21,135 bases of DNA from Flavobacteriaceae bacterium UBA5079. Its GTDB lineage: Bacteria; Bacteroidota; Bacteroidia; Flavobacteriales; Flavobacteriaceae. The translations under genes and the position numbers were made by a program. The stretch is from positions 1 through 21,135 of the forward strand of contig DIAL01000018.1 of the NCBI GenBank assembly GCA_002414705.1, written 5' to 3'. The notes beneath the pieces are model-generated. The model made no database searches and was not told the DNA's origin. It saw only the letters and a list, made by a program, of their open reading frames with translations. Within the stretch, counting starts at the first letter, position 1, and each line of letters begins with the position of its first letter. This document shows positions 14,545-21,135 of the stretch, one piece after another.

Positions 14545-14577
14545 AAATGCCTGAAAAAAACTTCAGGCATTTTTTTT
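14545..14577 (+). terminator. Intrinsic terminator before the TPR gene
   Basis: AAATGCCTGAA (14545-14555) and TTCAGGCATTT (14562-14572) are a perfect 11-bp stem with a 6-base loop and a run of eight T (14570-14577). It ends the transcript that covers the orphan peptide. Confidence 0.88.
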
Positions 14578-14635
14578 ATAAAAACATTCACACCATCTAC
14601 AGCGCACTTTTGCTATATTTACACAAAGTAATATT

Positions 14636-16405
14636 ATGCGTTTTTTATTATTCTGCTTTTTACTATTTACGGCTAGTATGTTTTCACAAGAAGACTTACT
14701 CGCTAAAGAGTACTCCAAAAATGGAGAATTTGAAAAAGCACTCCTAGAGTATCAAGAATTATACAGAAATTCGGCTAATAATAATGCCTATTTTATAGAA
14801 CTTATAAAAACGCATCAGCAGTTAGAGCAATTAGACCAAGCAGAAGCTTTACTCATTAAACAAATTGAGCGCATAAATTATCCGGCTCTTTATGTAGAAT
14901 TGGGTTATAACTATCAATTGAAAAACGATCTAGAATCCGCAAATGCCAACTACAACAAAGCAATATCGTATTTGGATGAAAACCCTAATTATGCCTTTTC
15001 TGTTGGGAAATTTTTCGAAAATCGATCACTTTTAGAGCAAGCCATAACTACTTACGAAAATGCCATGATACTAAAGCCTACCATGAATTTCAATATTCAG
15101 TTAGCACGTATTTATGGCGAACAAGGGAATGTAGAAAAAATGTTTAATAGCTATTTGGAATTTGTAGACTTTAATAGCTCCTATTTAGACACTATTAAGC
15201 GCGCCATGAGCGACTTTATAACCGATAGTCCAGAAAACGAAAATAATCTTATTTTGAAACGGTTGTTACTTAAAAAAATTCAACAAGAACCCAATTTACT
15301 TTGGAATGAATTATTGAGTTGGTTATTTATTCAACAAAAAGATTATAACAAAGCGTTTGCTCAAGAAAAAGCTATTTTTAATAGACAACCAGAAAGTCTA
15401 GAACGCATAGAAGAATTGGCTTTTACTGCCATGAATGATAACGCGTTTGATTCGGCAAAAACCATTTTTACCTATTTGGCAGAAACGGCTCAAAATACCG
15501 ACGTTCAAATTGGAGCACATTATAATTTACTACAAATTGCACTAAAAACTGAAACCGATTTAGAAACTATTGAAAATACCTATTTAGAACTTTTTGAAAC
15601 TTTTGGGAAATTTAATCAAACCATAAATTTACAAATTGCTTATGCACATTTTCTGGCATTCTATAAGCATGATCCAGATGCTGGAACCGTTTTCCTGAAA
15701 GAAAGTTTGAAATTGCCATTAAACGCTTTAGAGGAAGGAACCGTTAAATTGGAATTGGGCGATATTCTCGTTTTACAAGAAAAGTTCAACGAAGCTTTAA
15801 TTTATTTTACACAAATTCAACGAAGATTAAAGAATAGCACCTTGGCACAAGAAGCACGTTTTAAAGTCGCACAAACTAGTTATTATAAAGGCGATTTTAA
15901 ATGGGCAGAATCCCAACTTAAAATTTTAAAAGCCTCCACTTCACAACTTATTGCAAATGATGCTTTGGATTTAATGTTACTGATAACCGATAATAAGTTT
16001 GAAGACTCTACACAAGCCGCATTAAAACTATATGCCAAAGCAGATTTAATGGCTTTTCAAAACAAACCGAACGAAGCTATTGCACTTTTAAATACCATTT
16101 TGGAAAATTACAAAGGACAATCTATAGAAGATCAAGCGCTTTACAAACAAGGAAAACTATTTGAAAGTAAAAATCAATTTGACAAGGCCATTATTAACTA
16201 TCAAATCATTATCGCTAATTTTAAAGATGACATTTTAGCGGACGACGCTTACTTTGCATTAGCCGAAGTCTATGAAAATAAGCTGCAAGATTCTCAAAAA
16301 GCGAAAGAAAATTACGAGCAAATAATTTTTAACTACCAAGACAGTATTTACTTTGTAGATGCCAGAAAAAGATTTCGTGTTTTACGTGGCGACGACTTAA
16401 ATTAG
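14636..16405 (+). CDS. Exported tetratricopeptide-repeat protein
   Basis: A 589-residue protein with a signal peptide (MRFLLFCFLLFTASMFS, cleavage near SQ-ED) followed almost entirely by helical repeats. TPR-type units are visible near the N-terminus (LLAKEYSKNGEFEKALLEYQELY), at about 84-110 (YVELGYNYQLKNDLESANANY), and towards the C-terminus (YKQGKLFESKNQFDKAIINYQ and LAEVYENKLQDSQKAKENYEQ). Such repeats serve as protein-binding scaffolds; there is no catalytic motif. It probably sits in the periplasm. The partner is unknown. It is followed by a 108-base gap with a promoter-like sequence before the DUF4286 gene, so it is likely its own unit. The short track alternative at 14547-14747 is in another frame and not a gene. 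Confidence 0.85.
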   Translation: MRFLLFCFLLFTASMFSQEDLLAKEYSKNGEFEKALLEYQELYRNSANNNAYFIELIKTHQQLEQLDQAEALLIKQIERINYPALYVELGYNYQLKNDLESANANYNKAISYLDENPNYAFSVGKFFENRSLLEQAITTYENAMILKPTMNFNIQLARIYGEQGNVEKMFNSYLEFVDFNSSYLDTIKRAMSDFITDSPENENNLILKRLLLKKIQQEPNLLWNELLSWLFIQQKDYNKAFAQEKAIFNRQPESLERIEELAFTAMNDNAFDSAKTIFTYLAETAQNTDVQIGAHYNLLQIALKTETDLETIENTYLELFETFGKFNQTINLQIAYAHFLAFYKHDPDAGTVFLKESLKLPLNALEEGTVKLELGDILVLQEKFNEALIYFTQIQRRLKNSTLAQEARFKVAQTSYYKGDFKWAESQLKILKASTSQLIANDALDLMLLITDNKFEDSTQAALKLYAKADLMAFQNKPNEAIALLNTILENYKGQSIEDQALYKQGKLFESKNQFDKAIINYQIIIANFKDDILADDAYFALAEVYENKLQDSQKAKENYEQIIFNYQDSIYFVDARKRFRVLRGDDLN

Positions 16406-16444
16406 AGTAAAATATAAGCTTATTCATTAAAAAAGACCAAAACC

Positions 16445-16476
16445 TTTTGATGATGAGCCATAACTCCTGTAATTTG
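16445..16476 (+). promoter_or_regulatory. Candidate promoter of the DUF4286-rsmA group
   Basis: TTTTG (16445-16449) and TAATTTG (16470-16476) are spaced by 20 bases, close to the -33/-7 pattern though the -7 box is one base short. It lies 37 bases before the DUF4286 ATG. Confidence 0.35.
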
Positions 16477-16513
16477 CACAACGAGTAAATTAAACAGCAA
16501 ACCATATACACCT

Positions 16514-16840
16514 ATGATTATATATAATGTAACCATAAACATTGAAAACAGCCTTCATGAAGAATGGTTAAACTGGATGAAAACAGACCACATTCCAAAA
16601 GTATTAGCTACTGGAAATTTTAAAGAAGCCAAACTAACACGTGTTTTAATTGAAGAAGAAATGGGAGGCGTTACGTATTCTGTGCAATATCGTGCTCATT
16701 CCCGAGAAAATTTAAATAATTACTATCAAAATCATGCAGATGTATTGCGTTTAGAAGGACTGAAAAAATTTGGTGATAAAATGCTCGCTTTTCGTACTGA
16801 ATTAGAAATTATTGAAGAATTTACAGCAAACGCTGAATAG
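16514..16840 (+). CDS. DUF4286 family protein
   Basis: A 108-residue soluble protein with the family pattern [42 protein letters not shown] and [29 protein letters not shown]. The predicted fold is a small alpha/beta (ferredoxin-like) barrel resembling dimeric monooxygenase-like proteins, but no function is known for the family. It directly precedes rsmA (29 bases) and is probably co-transcribed with it; this neighbourhood is common in Flavobacteriia (from memory). Confidence 0.85.
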   Translation: MIIYNVTINIENSLHEEWLNWMKTDHIPKVLATGNFKEAKLTRVLIEEEMGGVTYSVQYRAHSRENLNNYYQNHADVLRLEGLKKFGDKMLAFRTELEIIEEFTANAE

Positions 16841-16850
16841 AAAATAATCC

Positions 16851-16864
16851 GTTTTTTAAAAAAC
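16851..16864. repeat. Perfect palindrome GTTTTTTAAAAAAC before rsmA
   Basis: A 14-base self-complementary sequence in the 29-base gap between the DUF4286 gene and rsmA. It is AT-rich with no loop, so it may be a bent-DNA or binding site, or simply A/T-run chance. Confidence 0.3.
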
Positions 16865-16869
16865 CAAAT

Positions 16870-17649
16870 ATGTCTGTAAAAGCAAAAAAACATTTAGGCC
16901 AACATTTTTTAACTGATGAAACCATTGCAGAAAAAATAGCCGATTCCTTGTCTTTTAAAGGCTATAAACATGTTTTGGAAATTGGTCCAGGTATGGGTGT
17001 TTTAACCAAGTATCTGCTTAAAAAAGATATCAAAACACATGTTATAGAAATTGATACGGAGTCAGTAGAATATTTAAAAAACAACTATCTCAATCTAGCC
17101 GATAGGGTCATTGAGCAGGATTTTTTAAAATTCGATTTAACAACCGTTTTTAATGACGAACCTTTTGCTATAATTGGTAATTTTCCTTACAATATATCTA
17201 CACAAATTGTGTTTAAAACTTTGGAAATGCGCAACCAAATTCCGGAATTTTCAGGTATGTTTCAAAAGGAAGTGGCACAACGTATTTGTTCCAAGGAAGG
17301 AAGTAAAGTATATGGTATTTTATCGGTTTTAACCCAAGCATTCTATGATGCTGAATACCTATTTACGGTTCCACCAACGGTTTTTAATCCACCACCAAAA
17401 GTAGAATCTGGTGTGCTAGTTTTAAAACGAAAGGAGAATTTTGACCTTCCTTGTAATGAAAAATTATTTTTTAAAGTAGTAAAACAAGCTTTCCAACAGC
17501 GAAGAAAAACCTTACGAAATAGCTTAAAAACGTTCAATCTGTCTGATAATTTAAAAGCAAATACTATCTTTGACAAGCGACCAGAACAATTATCTGTAAC
17601 CGCATTTTTACAACTTACACAACTAATAGAAACTGATGAAACTGACTAA
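16870..17649 (+). CDS. rsmA: 16S rRNA dimethyladenosine transferase
   Basis: A 259-residue SAM-dependent methyltransferase (KsgA) that dimethylates two adjacent adenines in helix 45 of 16S rRNA late in small-subunit assembly. Signatures are KKHLGQHFL near the N-terminus, the SAM-binding loop EIGPGMG (37-43), the acidic IEIDTE (59-64) that binds ribose, and NFPY (104-107), the catalytic NxPY motif. The C-terminal helical part holds [11 protein letters not shown] and [11 protein letters not shown], typical of the family. It lies between DUF4286 and mgtE. Confidence 0.96.
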   Translation: MSVKAKKHLGQHFLTDETIAEKIADSLSFKGYKHVLEIGPGMGVLTKYLLKKDIKTHVIEIDTESVEYLKNNYLNLADRVIEQDFLKFDLTTVFNDEPFAIIGNFPYNISTQIVFKTLEMRNQIPEFSGMFQKEVAQRICSKEGSKVYGILSVLTQAFYDAEYLFTVPPTVFNPPPKVESGVLVLKRKENFDLPCNEKLFFKVVKQAFQQRRKTLRNSLKTFNLSDNLKANTIFDKRPEQLSVTAFLQLTQLIETDETD

Positions 17650-17651
17650 AT

Positions 17652-17670
17652 CTTTGTTACTTTAACAAAG
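17652..17670. promoter_or_regulatory. Palindrome in the rsmA-mgtE gap
   Basis: CTTTGTTA (17652-17659) and TAACAAAG (17663-17670) are perfect 8-bp arms around CTT, 3 bases past the rsmA stop and 17 bases before the mgtE ATG. It may be an operator for mgtE or a short transcript hairpin. No T-tract follows, so it is not a normal terminator. Confidence 0.45.
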
Positions 17671-17687
17671 TAAATCACATAAAACGC

Positions 17688-19061
17688 ATGTCCGAAGAAA
17701 AAGAGAACATACAATTTCAGCTGACTGACGAACTTATTGAACAGGTTGAGAATCTTATCGAATTTAAAAACGACAAGGATCTTAAAACCCTATTAAATGA
17801 GTTTCACCATGCCGATATTGCTGAAATTCTGGATGAAATAAATTTAGAGGAAGCCGTTTATGTCATCAAATTATTAGACTCGGAAACCACATCAGATATT
17901 CTGATGGAATTGGATGAGGACACGCGAGAAAAAATTCTTAAAAACCTATCAGCTAAAGAAATTGCTGAAGAAATTGAAGAATTAGACACCGATGATGCTG
18001 CCGATATTATTGCCGAACTTCCCGAAGAGCGTCAAGCTGAAGTAATCTCAAACATTATAGATGCCGAGCATCGTGATGAAATTACGGAACTTCTAGCCTA
18101 CGACGAGGATACGGCAGGTGGACTTATGGGTAAAGAGCTTGTTAAAGTTTACGAAACCTGGACCGTTGCTGGCTGTTTACGAAGAATTAGAGGACAAGCT
18201 AAAGATGTAAGACGCGTACATTCCATTTACGTGGTAGACAGGCAAGATAAACTAAAAGGACGCTTGTCTTTAAAAGATTTAATTGTTGCTAAAAGCGATC
18301 AGAAAATTGCCGATATCTATATTACCAGTGTGGATTATGTGTTTGTAGATGAAGACGTTGAGGAAGTGGCAAAAATTATGCAAAAATACGATTTGGAGGC
18401 CATTCCTGTTGTGGATAAAAACTATACACTTTTAGGTCGCATTACCATTGATGATATTGTAGACGTTATCCGTGAGGAAGCCGATAAAGATTACCAATTA
18501 GCCGCAGGTATCTCACAAGATGTTGAAGCTGATGATAGTATTTGGAAACTCACCAAAGCACGCCTACCATGGTTATTAATTGGTATGTTTGGCGGACTTG
18601 GAGCAGCTGGAATAATTGAGCAATTTAACGACCACATGGGAGCCTTTGTGGTACTATTAAGTTTTGTGCCTTTAATTCAAGCAACCGCGGGAAATGTTGG
18701 TGTACAATCCTCTGCCATTGTGGTTCAAGGTTTAGCTAACGACAGTATAGATGGTAATATCATTAAACGCTTACTAAAAGAGGCTCTTTTAGGTTTAGTA
18801 AACGGAATTGCCATAGCGTGTATTGGTTTAGTAATTACTCATTTTCTATTTAGCACACCATATATTGTATCCATAACCATTAGCATAGCTTTGGTTGCAG
18901 TTATCCTTATGGCAGCATTAGTTGGTACATTTATTCCTATTTTTTTGGATAAACGCGGTATTGATCCAGCTGTAGCAACAGGACCATTTATTACTACTAG
19001 TAACGATTTATTTGGCATATTAATCTACTTTTCAATAGCCAAACTCATTTTAGGGTTTTAA
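17688..19061 (+). CDS. mgtE: Magnesium transporter MgtE
   Basis: A 457-residue inner-membrane Mg2+ channel. Residues about 1-130 are the helical cytosolic N domain with many acidic residues that sense Mg2+ (LLNEFHHADIAEILDEI, LDTDDAADIIAELPEERQ). Residues about 135-265 form a pair of CBS domains (RVHSIYVVDRQDKLKGRLSL and AIPVVDKNYTLLGRITIDDIVDVI). The membrane domain (about 287-457) carries about five helices, with TAGNVGVQSSAIVVQGLA (around 333-350) lining the pore and FLDKRGIDPAVATGPFITTSND in the last helices. Length and order match the family. The cupin gene follows after 16 bases. Confidence 0.96.
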   Translation: MSEEKENIQFQLTDELIEQVENLIEFKNDKDLKTLLNEFHHADIAEILDEINLEEAVYVIKLLDSETTSDILMELDEDTREKILKNLSAKEIAEEIEELDTDDAADIIAELPEERQAEVISNIIDAEHRDEITELLAYDEDTAGGLMGKELVKVYETWTVAGCLRRIRGQAKDVRRVHSIYVVDRQDKLKGRLSLKDLIVAKSDQKIADIYITSVDYVFVDEDVEEVAKIMQKYDLEAIPVVDKNYTLLGRITIDDIVDVIREEADKDYQLAAGISQDVEADDSIWKLTKARLPWLLIGMFGGLGAAGIIEQFNDHMGAFVVLLSFVPLIQATAGNVGVQSSAIVVQGLANDSIDGNIIKRLLKEALLGLVNGIAIACIGLVITHFLFSTPYIVSITISIALVAVILMAALVGTFIPIFLDKRGIDPAVATGPFITTSNDLFGILIYFSIAKLILGF

Positions 19062-19077
19062 CAAAACACATAACGAT

Positions 19078-19443
19078 ATGAAACCTGTTGATCTTCAGAA
19101 AAAATTTTCACAATTTCAAGAACAATGGAAACCACATCAAATTGGAATTGTAGATGATATGCAAGTACTTCTTGCTAAATTACAAGGCGAATTTGTTTGG
19201 CACAGTCACGATAATGAAGACGAGCTTTTTCAAGTTATTAAAGGCACTTTATACATGCAGTTTCGTGATCGAACAGAAATAGTTAGAACCGGTGAACTAA
19301 TTATTGTGCCAAAAGGCATAGAGCATAATCCGATGACTAAAGATGATGAAGAAGTCCATGTATTACTTTTTGAAAAACTCACTACAAGCCAAACAGGTAA
19401 AGTGAAACATGAAAAAACACAAACTCATTACCCGAAAATTTAA
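19078..19443 (+). CDS. Cupin-domain protein
   Basis: A 121-residue single-domain cupin. Motif 1 is WHSHDNEDELFQVIKG, giving metal ligands His42, His44 and Glu49, and motif 2 is GELIIVPKGIEHNP with His83, so all metal ligands are present. No signal peptide. The substrate cannot be told from the fold; enzymes and sugar or metal sensors share it. It lies between mgtE and the 2-hydroxyacid dehydrogenase with gaps of 16 and 1 bases, so it is probably co-transcribed with both. Confidence 0.85.
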   Translation: MKPVDLQKKFSQFQEQWKPHQIGIVDDMQVLLAKLQGEFVWHSHDNEDELFQVIKGTLYMQFRDRTEIVRTGELIIVPKGIEHNPMTKDDEEVHVLLFEKLTTSQTGKVKHEKTQTHYPKI

Positions 19444-19444
19444 A

Positions 19445-20380
19445 ATGAAAATACTTCACCTAGATACCAACCATCCTTTACTACTCGAGCAATTAAACGC
19501 TTTAGGTTTTCAAAACGATGAAGATTACACGTCTTCCAAATCGGATATTGAAGCTAAAATTCAAAATTATAATGGTATCATAATTCGTAGTCGTTTTACG
19601 ATAGACAAGCAATTTTTGGATGCAGCTGTTAATTTAAAATTTATTGGTCGCGTTGGTGCAGGCGTTGAAAATATTGATGGTGATTATGCGCAACAAAAAG
19701 GTGTTCTACTTATTTCAGCTCCAGAAGGAAACCGGAATGCGGTTGGTGAACACGCTTTGGGTATGCTCCTGTCCTTATTAAATAAACTCAACAAAGCGGA
19801 TCAGGAAGTGCGACATGGAAAATGGCAACGAGAAGACAATAGAGGTGTTGAACTAGATGGAAAAACTATTGGACTTATTGGTTATGGTAATATGGGAAAA
19901 GCCTTTGCTAAAAAACTACGTGGTTTTGATGTCAATGTTTTATGCTATGATATTAAACCCAATGTTGGCGATAAAAATGCCACACAAGTAGATTTAAAAA
20001 CACTGCAAAACCAAGCCGATGTGTTAAGCTTACACACACCACAAACACCATCAACGTTAAACATGGTAAATTCCGAGTTTATAAACGCATTCCAAAAATC
20101 GTTTTGGCTTTTAAATACAGCACGTGGAAAAAGCGTAGTAACTGATGATTTAGTAACAGCTTTAAAATCTGGTAAAATTTTTGGTGCTGGTTTAGATGTT
20201 TTAGAATACGAAAAAGCATCCTTCGAAAATTTATTTTCAACCAATATGCCTGACGCTTTTCAATATTTAATTCAAGCGGAAAACGTTATTTTAACACCAC
20301 ACGTAGCTGGCTGGACAGTTGAGAGTAACGTGAAATTATCACAAACTATTGTAGATAAAATTCAAGCAAAATTTTGCTAA
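19445..20380 (+). CDS. D-2-hydroxyacid dehydrogenase, phosphoglycerate dehydrogenase-like
   Basis: A 311-residue NAD-dependent enzyme. I start at the ATG of 19445 (MKILHLDTNHPLLLEQL), one base after the cupin stop; an ATG at 19409 in the same frame would add 12 residues inside the cupin gene and is less likely. The NAD-binding fold shows GLIGYGNMGKAFAKKL (143-158; GxGxxG at 146-151) followed by the acidic YDIKP. Catalytic residues are Arg227 in NTARG, Glu254 in DVLEYE and His286 in LTPHVAGW. The substrate is likely a 2-ketoacid or 3-phosphoglycerate; no ACT regulatory domain is present, so it is a short SerA-like member. Confidence 0.88.
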   Translation: MKILHLDTNHPLLLEQLNALGFQNDEDYTSSKSDIEAKIQNYNGIIIRSRFTIDKQFLDAAVNLKFIGRVGAGVENIDGDYAQQKGVLLISAPEGNRNAVGEHALGMLLSLLNKLNKADQEVRHGKWQREDNRGVELDGKTIGLIGYGNMGKAFAKKLRGFDVNVLCYDIKPNVGDKNATQVDLKTLQNQADVLSLHTPQTPSTLNMVNSEFINAFQKSFWLLNTARGKSVVTDDLVTALKSGKIFGAGLDVLEYEKASFENLFSTNMPDAFQYLIQAENVILTPHVAGWTVESNVKLSQTIVDKIQAKFC

Positions 20381-20389
20381 CTTACTATC

Positions 20390-20899
20390 ATGAAAAAAAC
20401 AATTTTAAATTACGGATTATATAGCAGTAGCTTATTAATAGTACTATTTGGAGTATCCTTTATTTTTGAAGGCTCTATTGACTATTCCATGAGTGAAATA
20501 ATTGGTTATATTAGTATTATTTTGTCCCTTACGTTTATATATTTTGGAATTAAATTTTATCGTGATACCATAAATAATGGATTAATTAAATTTTTAAAAG
20601 GATTAAAAATTGGTCTGCTTATTACTATTTTCCCTTCGCTAGCTTTCGGATTTATTAATGTAGTTTATACTACCTATATTAATCCAAATTTTACGACTGA
20701 TTATTACAACCATTCCATTGAAAGTTTCAGAGAAACCTTACCTGCTGTAGAATTTCAAGCTAAACTGATTGAATTAGAATCGCAAAGAGAAATTTTTGGT
20801 AATCCTTATTTTAACTTTTTTCTTATGACACTTACCGTGTTTATAATCGGATTTTTAATAACTGTAATTTCCAGTTTAATTTTGAAACGTAACCTTTAA
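20390..20899 (+). CDS. DUF4199 family membrane protein
   Basis: A 169-residue protein with four hydrophobic segments (about 8-27, 36-55, 72-94, 143-164) and a charged loop between segments 3 and 4 (YNHSIESFRETLPAVEFQAKLIELESQREIFG). The motif FLKGLKIGLLITIFPSLAFG and the overall shape match the DUF4199 family, which is abundant in Bacteroidota and has no known function. It follows the dehydrogenase after 9 bases and precedes the DUF1801 gene by 4 bases. Confidence 0.85.
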   Translation: MKKTILNYGLYSSSLLIVLFGVSFIFEGSIDYSMSEIIGYISIILSLTFIYFGIKFYRDTINNGLIKFLKGLKIGLLITIFPSLAFGFINVVYTTYINPNFTTDYYNHSIESFRETLPAVEFQAKLIELESQREIFGNPYFNFFLMTLTVFIIGFLITVISSLILKRNL

Positions 20900-20903
20900 A
20901 ACT

Positions 20904-21135
20904 ATGCCATACAAAGCAACAACTCCTGAAGATTATATTAGACAAACTCCAGAAGAGCGTCAAGAAGTTTTAAAAAAATTACGCGTTACTATTAAAAATA
21001 ATTTACCTCAAGACTTTGAAGAAGGCATCCAATATGGCATGATTGCCTATTATGTACCACATAGCATCTATCCAGATGGCTACCACTGCAACCCAAAAGA
21101 ACCATTGCCATTTATGAGTTTTGCTTCACAAAAAA
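20904..21135 (+). CDS. DUF1801 family protein (partial, cut by window edge)
   Basis: The ATG at 20904 begins MPYKATTPEDYIRQTPEERQ, and the readable 77 codons continue to the window end without a stop (EEGIQYGMIAYYVPHSIYP, HCNPKEPLPFMSFASQK). This is the YdhG/DUF1801 pattern of small cytoplasmic alpha/beta proteins of unknown role. The 3' end lies outside the window. Confidence 0.8.
   Translation, partial: MPYKATTPEDYIRQTPEERQEVLKKLRVTIKNNLPQDFEEGIQYGMIAYYVPHSIYPDGYHCNPKEPLPFMSFASQK

Noticed and set aside
14547..14747. A 66-residue ORF crossing the terminator into the TPR gene
   Set aside because: It overlaps a strong terminator and reads the TPR gene in the wrong frame.

Overview
The window is AT-rich chromosomal DNA from a member of the Bacteroidota, most probably a marine-type Flavobacteriaceae. 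The evidence is a T9SS-type C-terminal sorting domain (SxYPNPTTSVLNI...) on a secreted M43 metalloprotease, TAnnTTTG-type -7 promoter boxes, near absence of Shine-Dalgarno sequences, and lineage-typical families (DUF4286, DUF4199, HTTM/VKGC-like, TPR lipoprotein-like proteins).

Region 1 (about 1-3573) is the end of an integrated mobile element whose other end lies left of the window. It holds a leftward cluster of three overlapping small unknown genes (744->403, 410->213, 223->32; two of them single-pass membrane proteins), a divergent rightward MerR-like regulator of unusual length (865-1761) with operator-like palindromes in the shared gap, a doubtful 51-codon ORF, and a large serine recombinase (2002-3573). 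The recombinase reading frame runs into a tRNA-Leu(CAA) gene on the opposite strand: its last residues are the antisense of the tRNA, its stop codon is the antisense of U33-C34-A35 of the anticodon loop, and the tRNA's own terminator lies inside its 3' coding end. The tRNA 5' side carries five perfect tandem copies of an 8-bp unit that repeats the first bases of the tRNA.

Region 2 (3700-6171) is a housekeeping cluster: prs (PRPP synthetase), rplY/ctc (ribosomal protein L25) and pth (peptidyl-tRNA hydrolase), with terminators after rplY and after pth and a UUCG hairpin between prs and rplY.

Region 3 (6172-10589) is surface/secretion related: a decayed T9SS-secreted protein gene (two frame changes and one nonsense codon, protease domain apparently deleted), then an intact 936-residue M43 metalloprotease with Calx-beta, cleaved-adhesin/MAM-like and T9SS sorting domains. 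Both end in closely related sorting-domain DNA followed by an identical 37-bp terminator segment, so module plus terminator were duplicated or converted together.

Region 4 (10590-21135) is conserved core: ribF overlapping an HTTM/gamma-carboxylase-like membrane protein, serS, a 42-residue orphan peptide between two terminators, a TPR protein, DUF4286, rsmA, mgtE, a cupin, a D-2-hydroxyacid dehydrogenase, a DUF4199 membrane protein, and the start of a DUF1801 protein cut by the window edge.

No CRISPR array, rRNA or complete insertion sequence was seen. The most unusual part is the recombinase/tRNA-Leu junction with its antisense overlap and leader repeats, followed by the uncharacterised three-gene membrane cluster with its MerR-like regulator.
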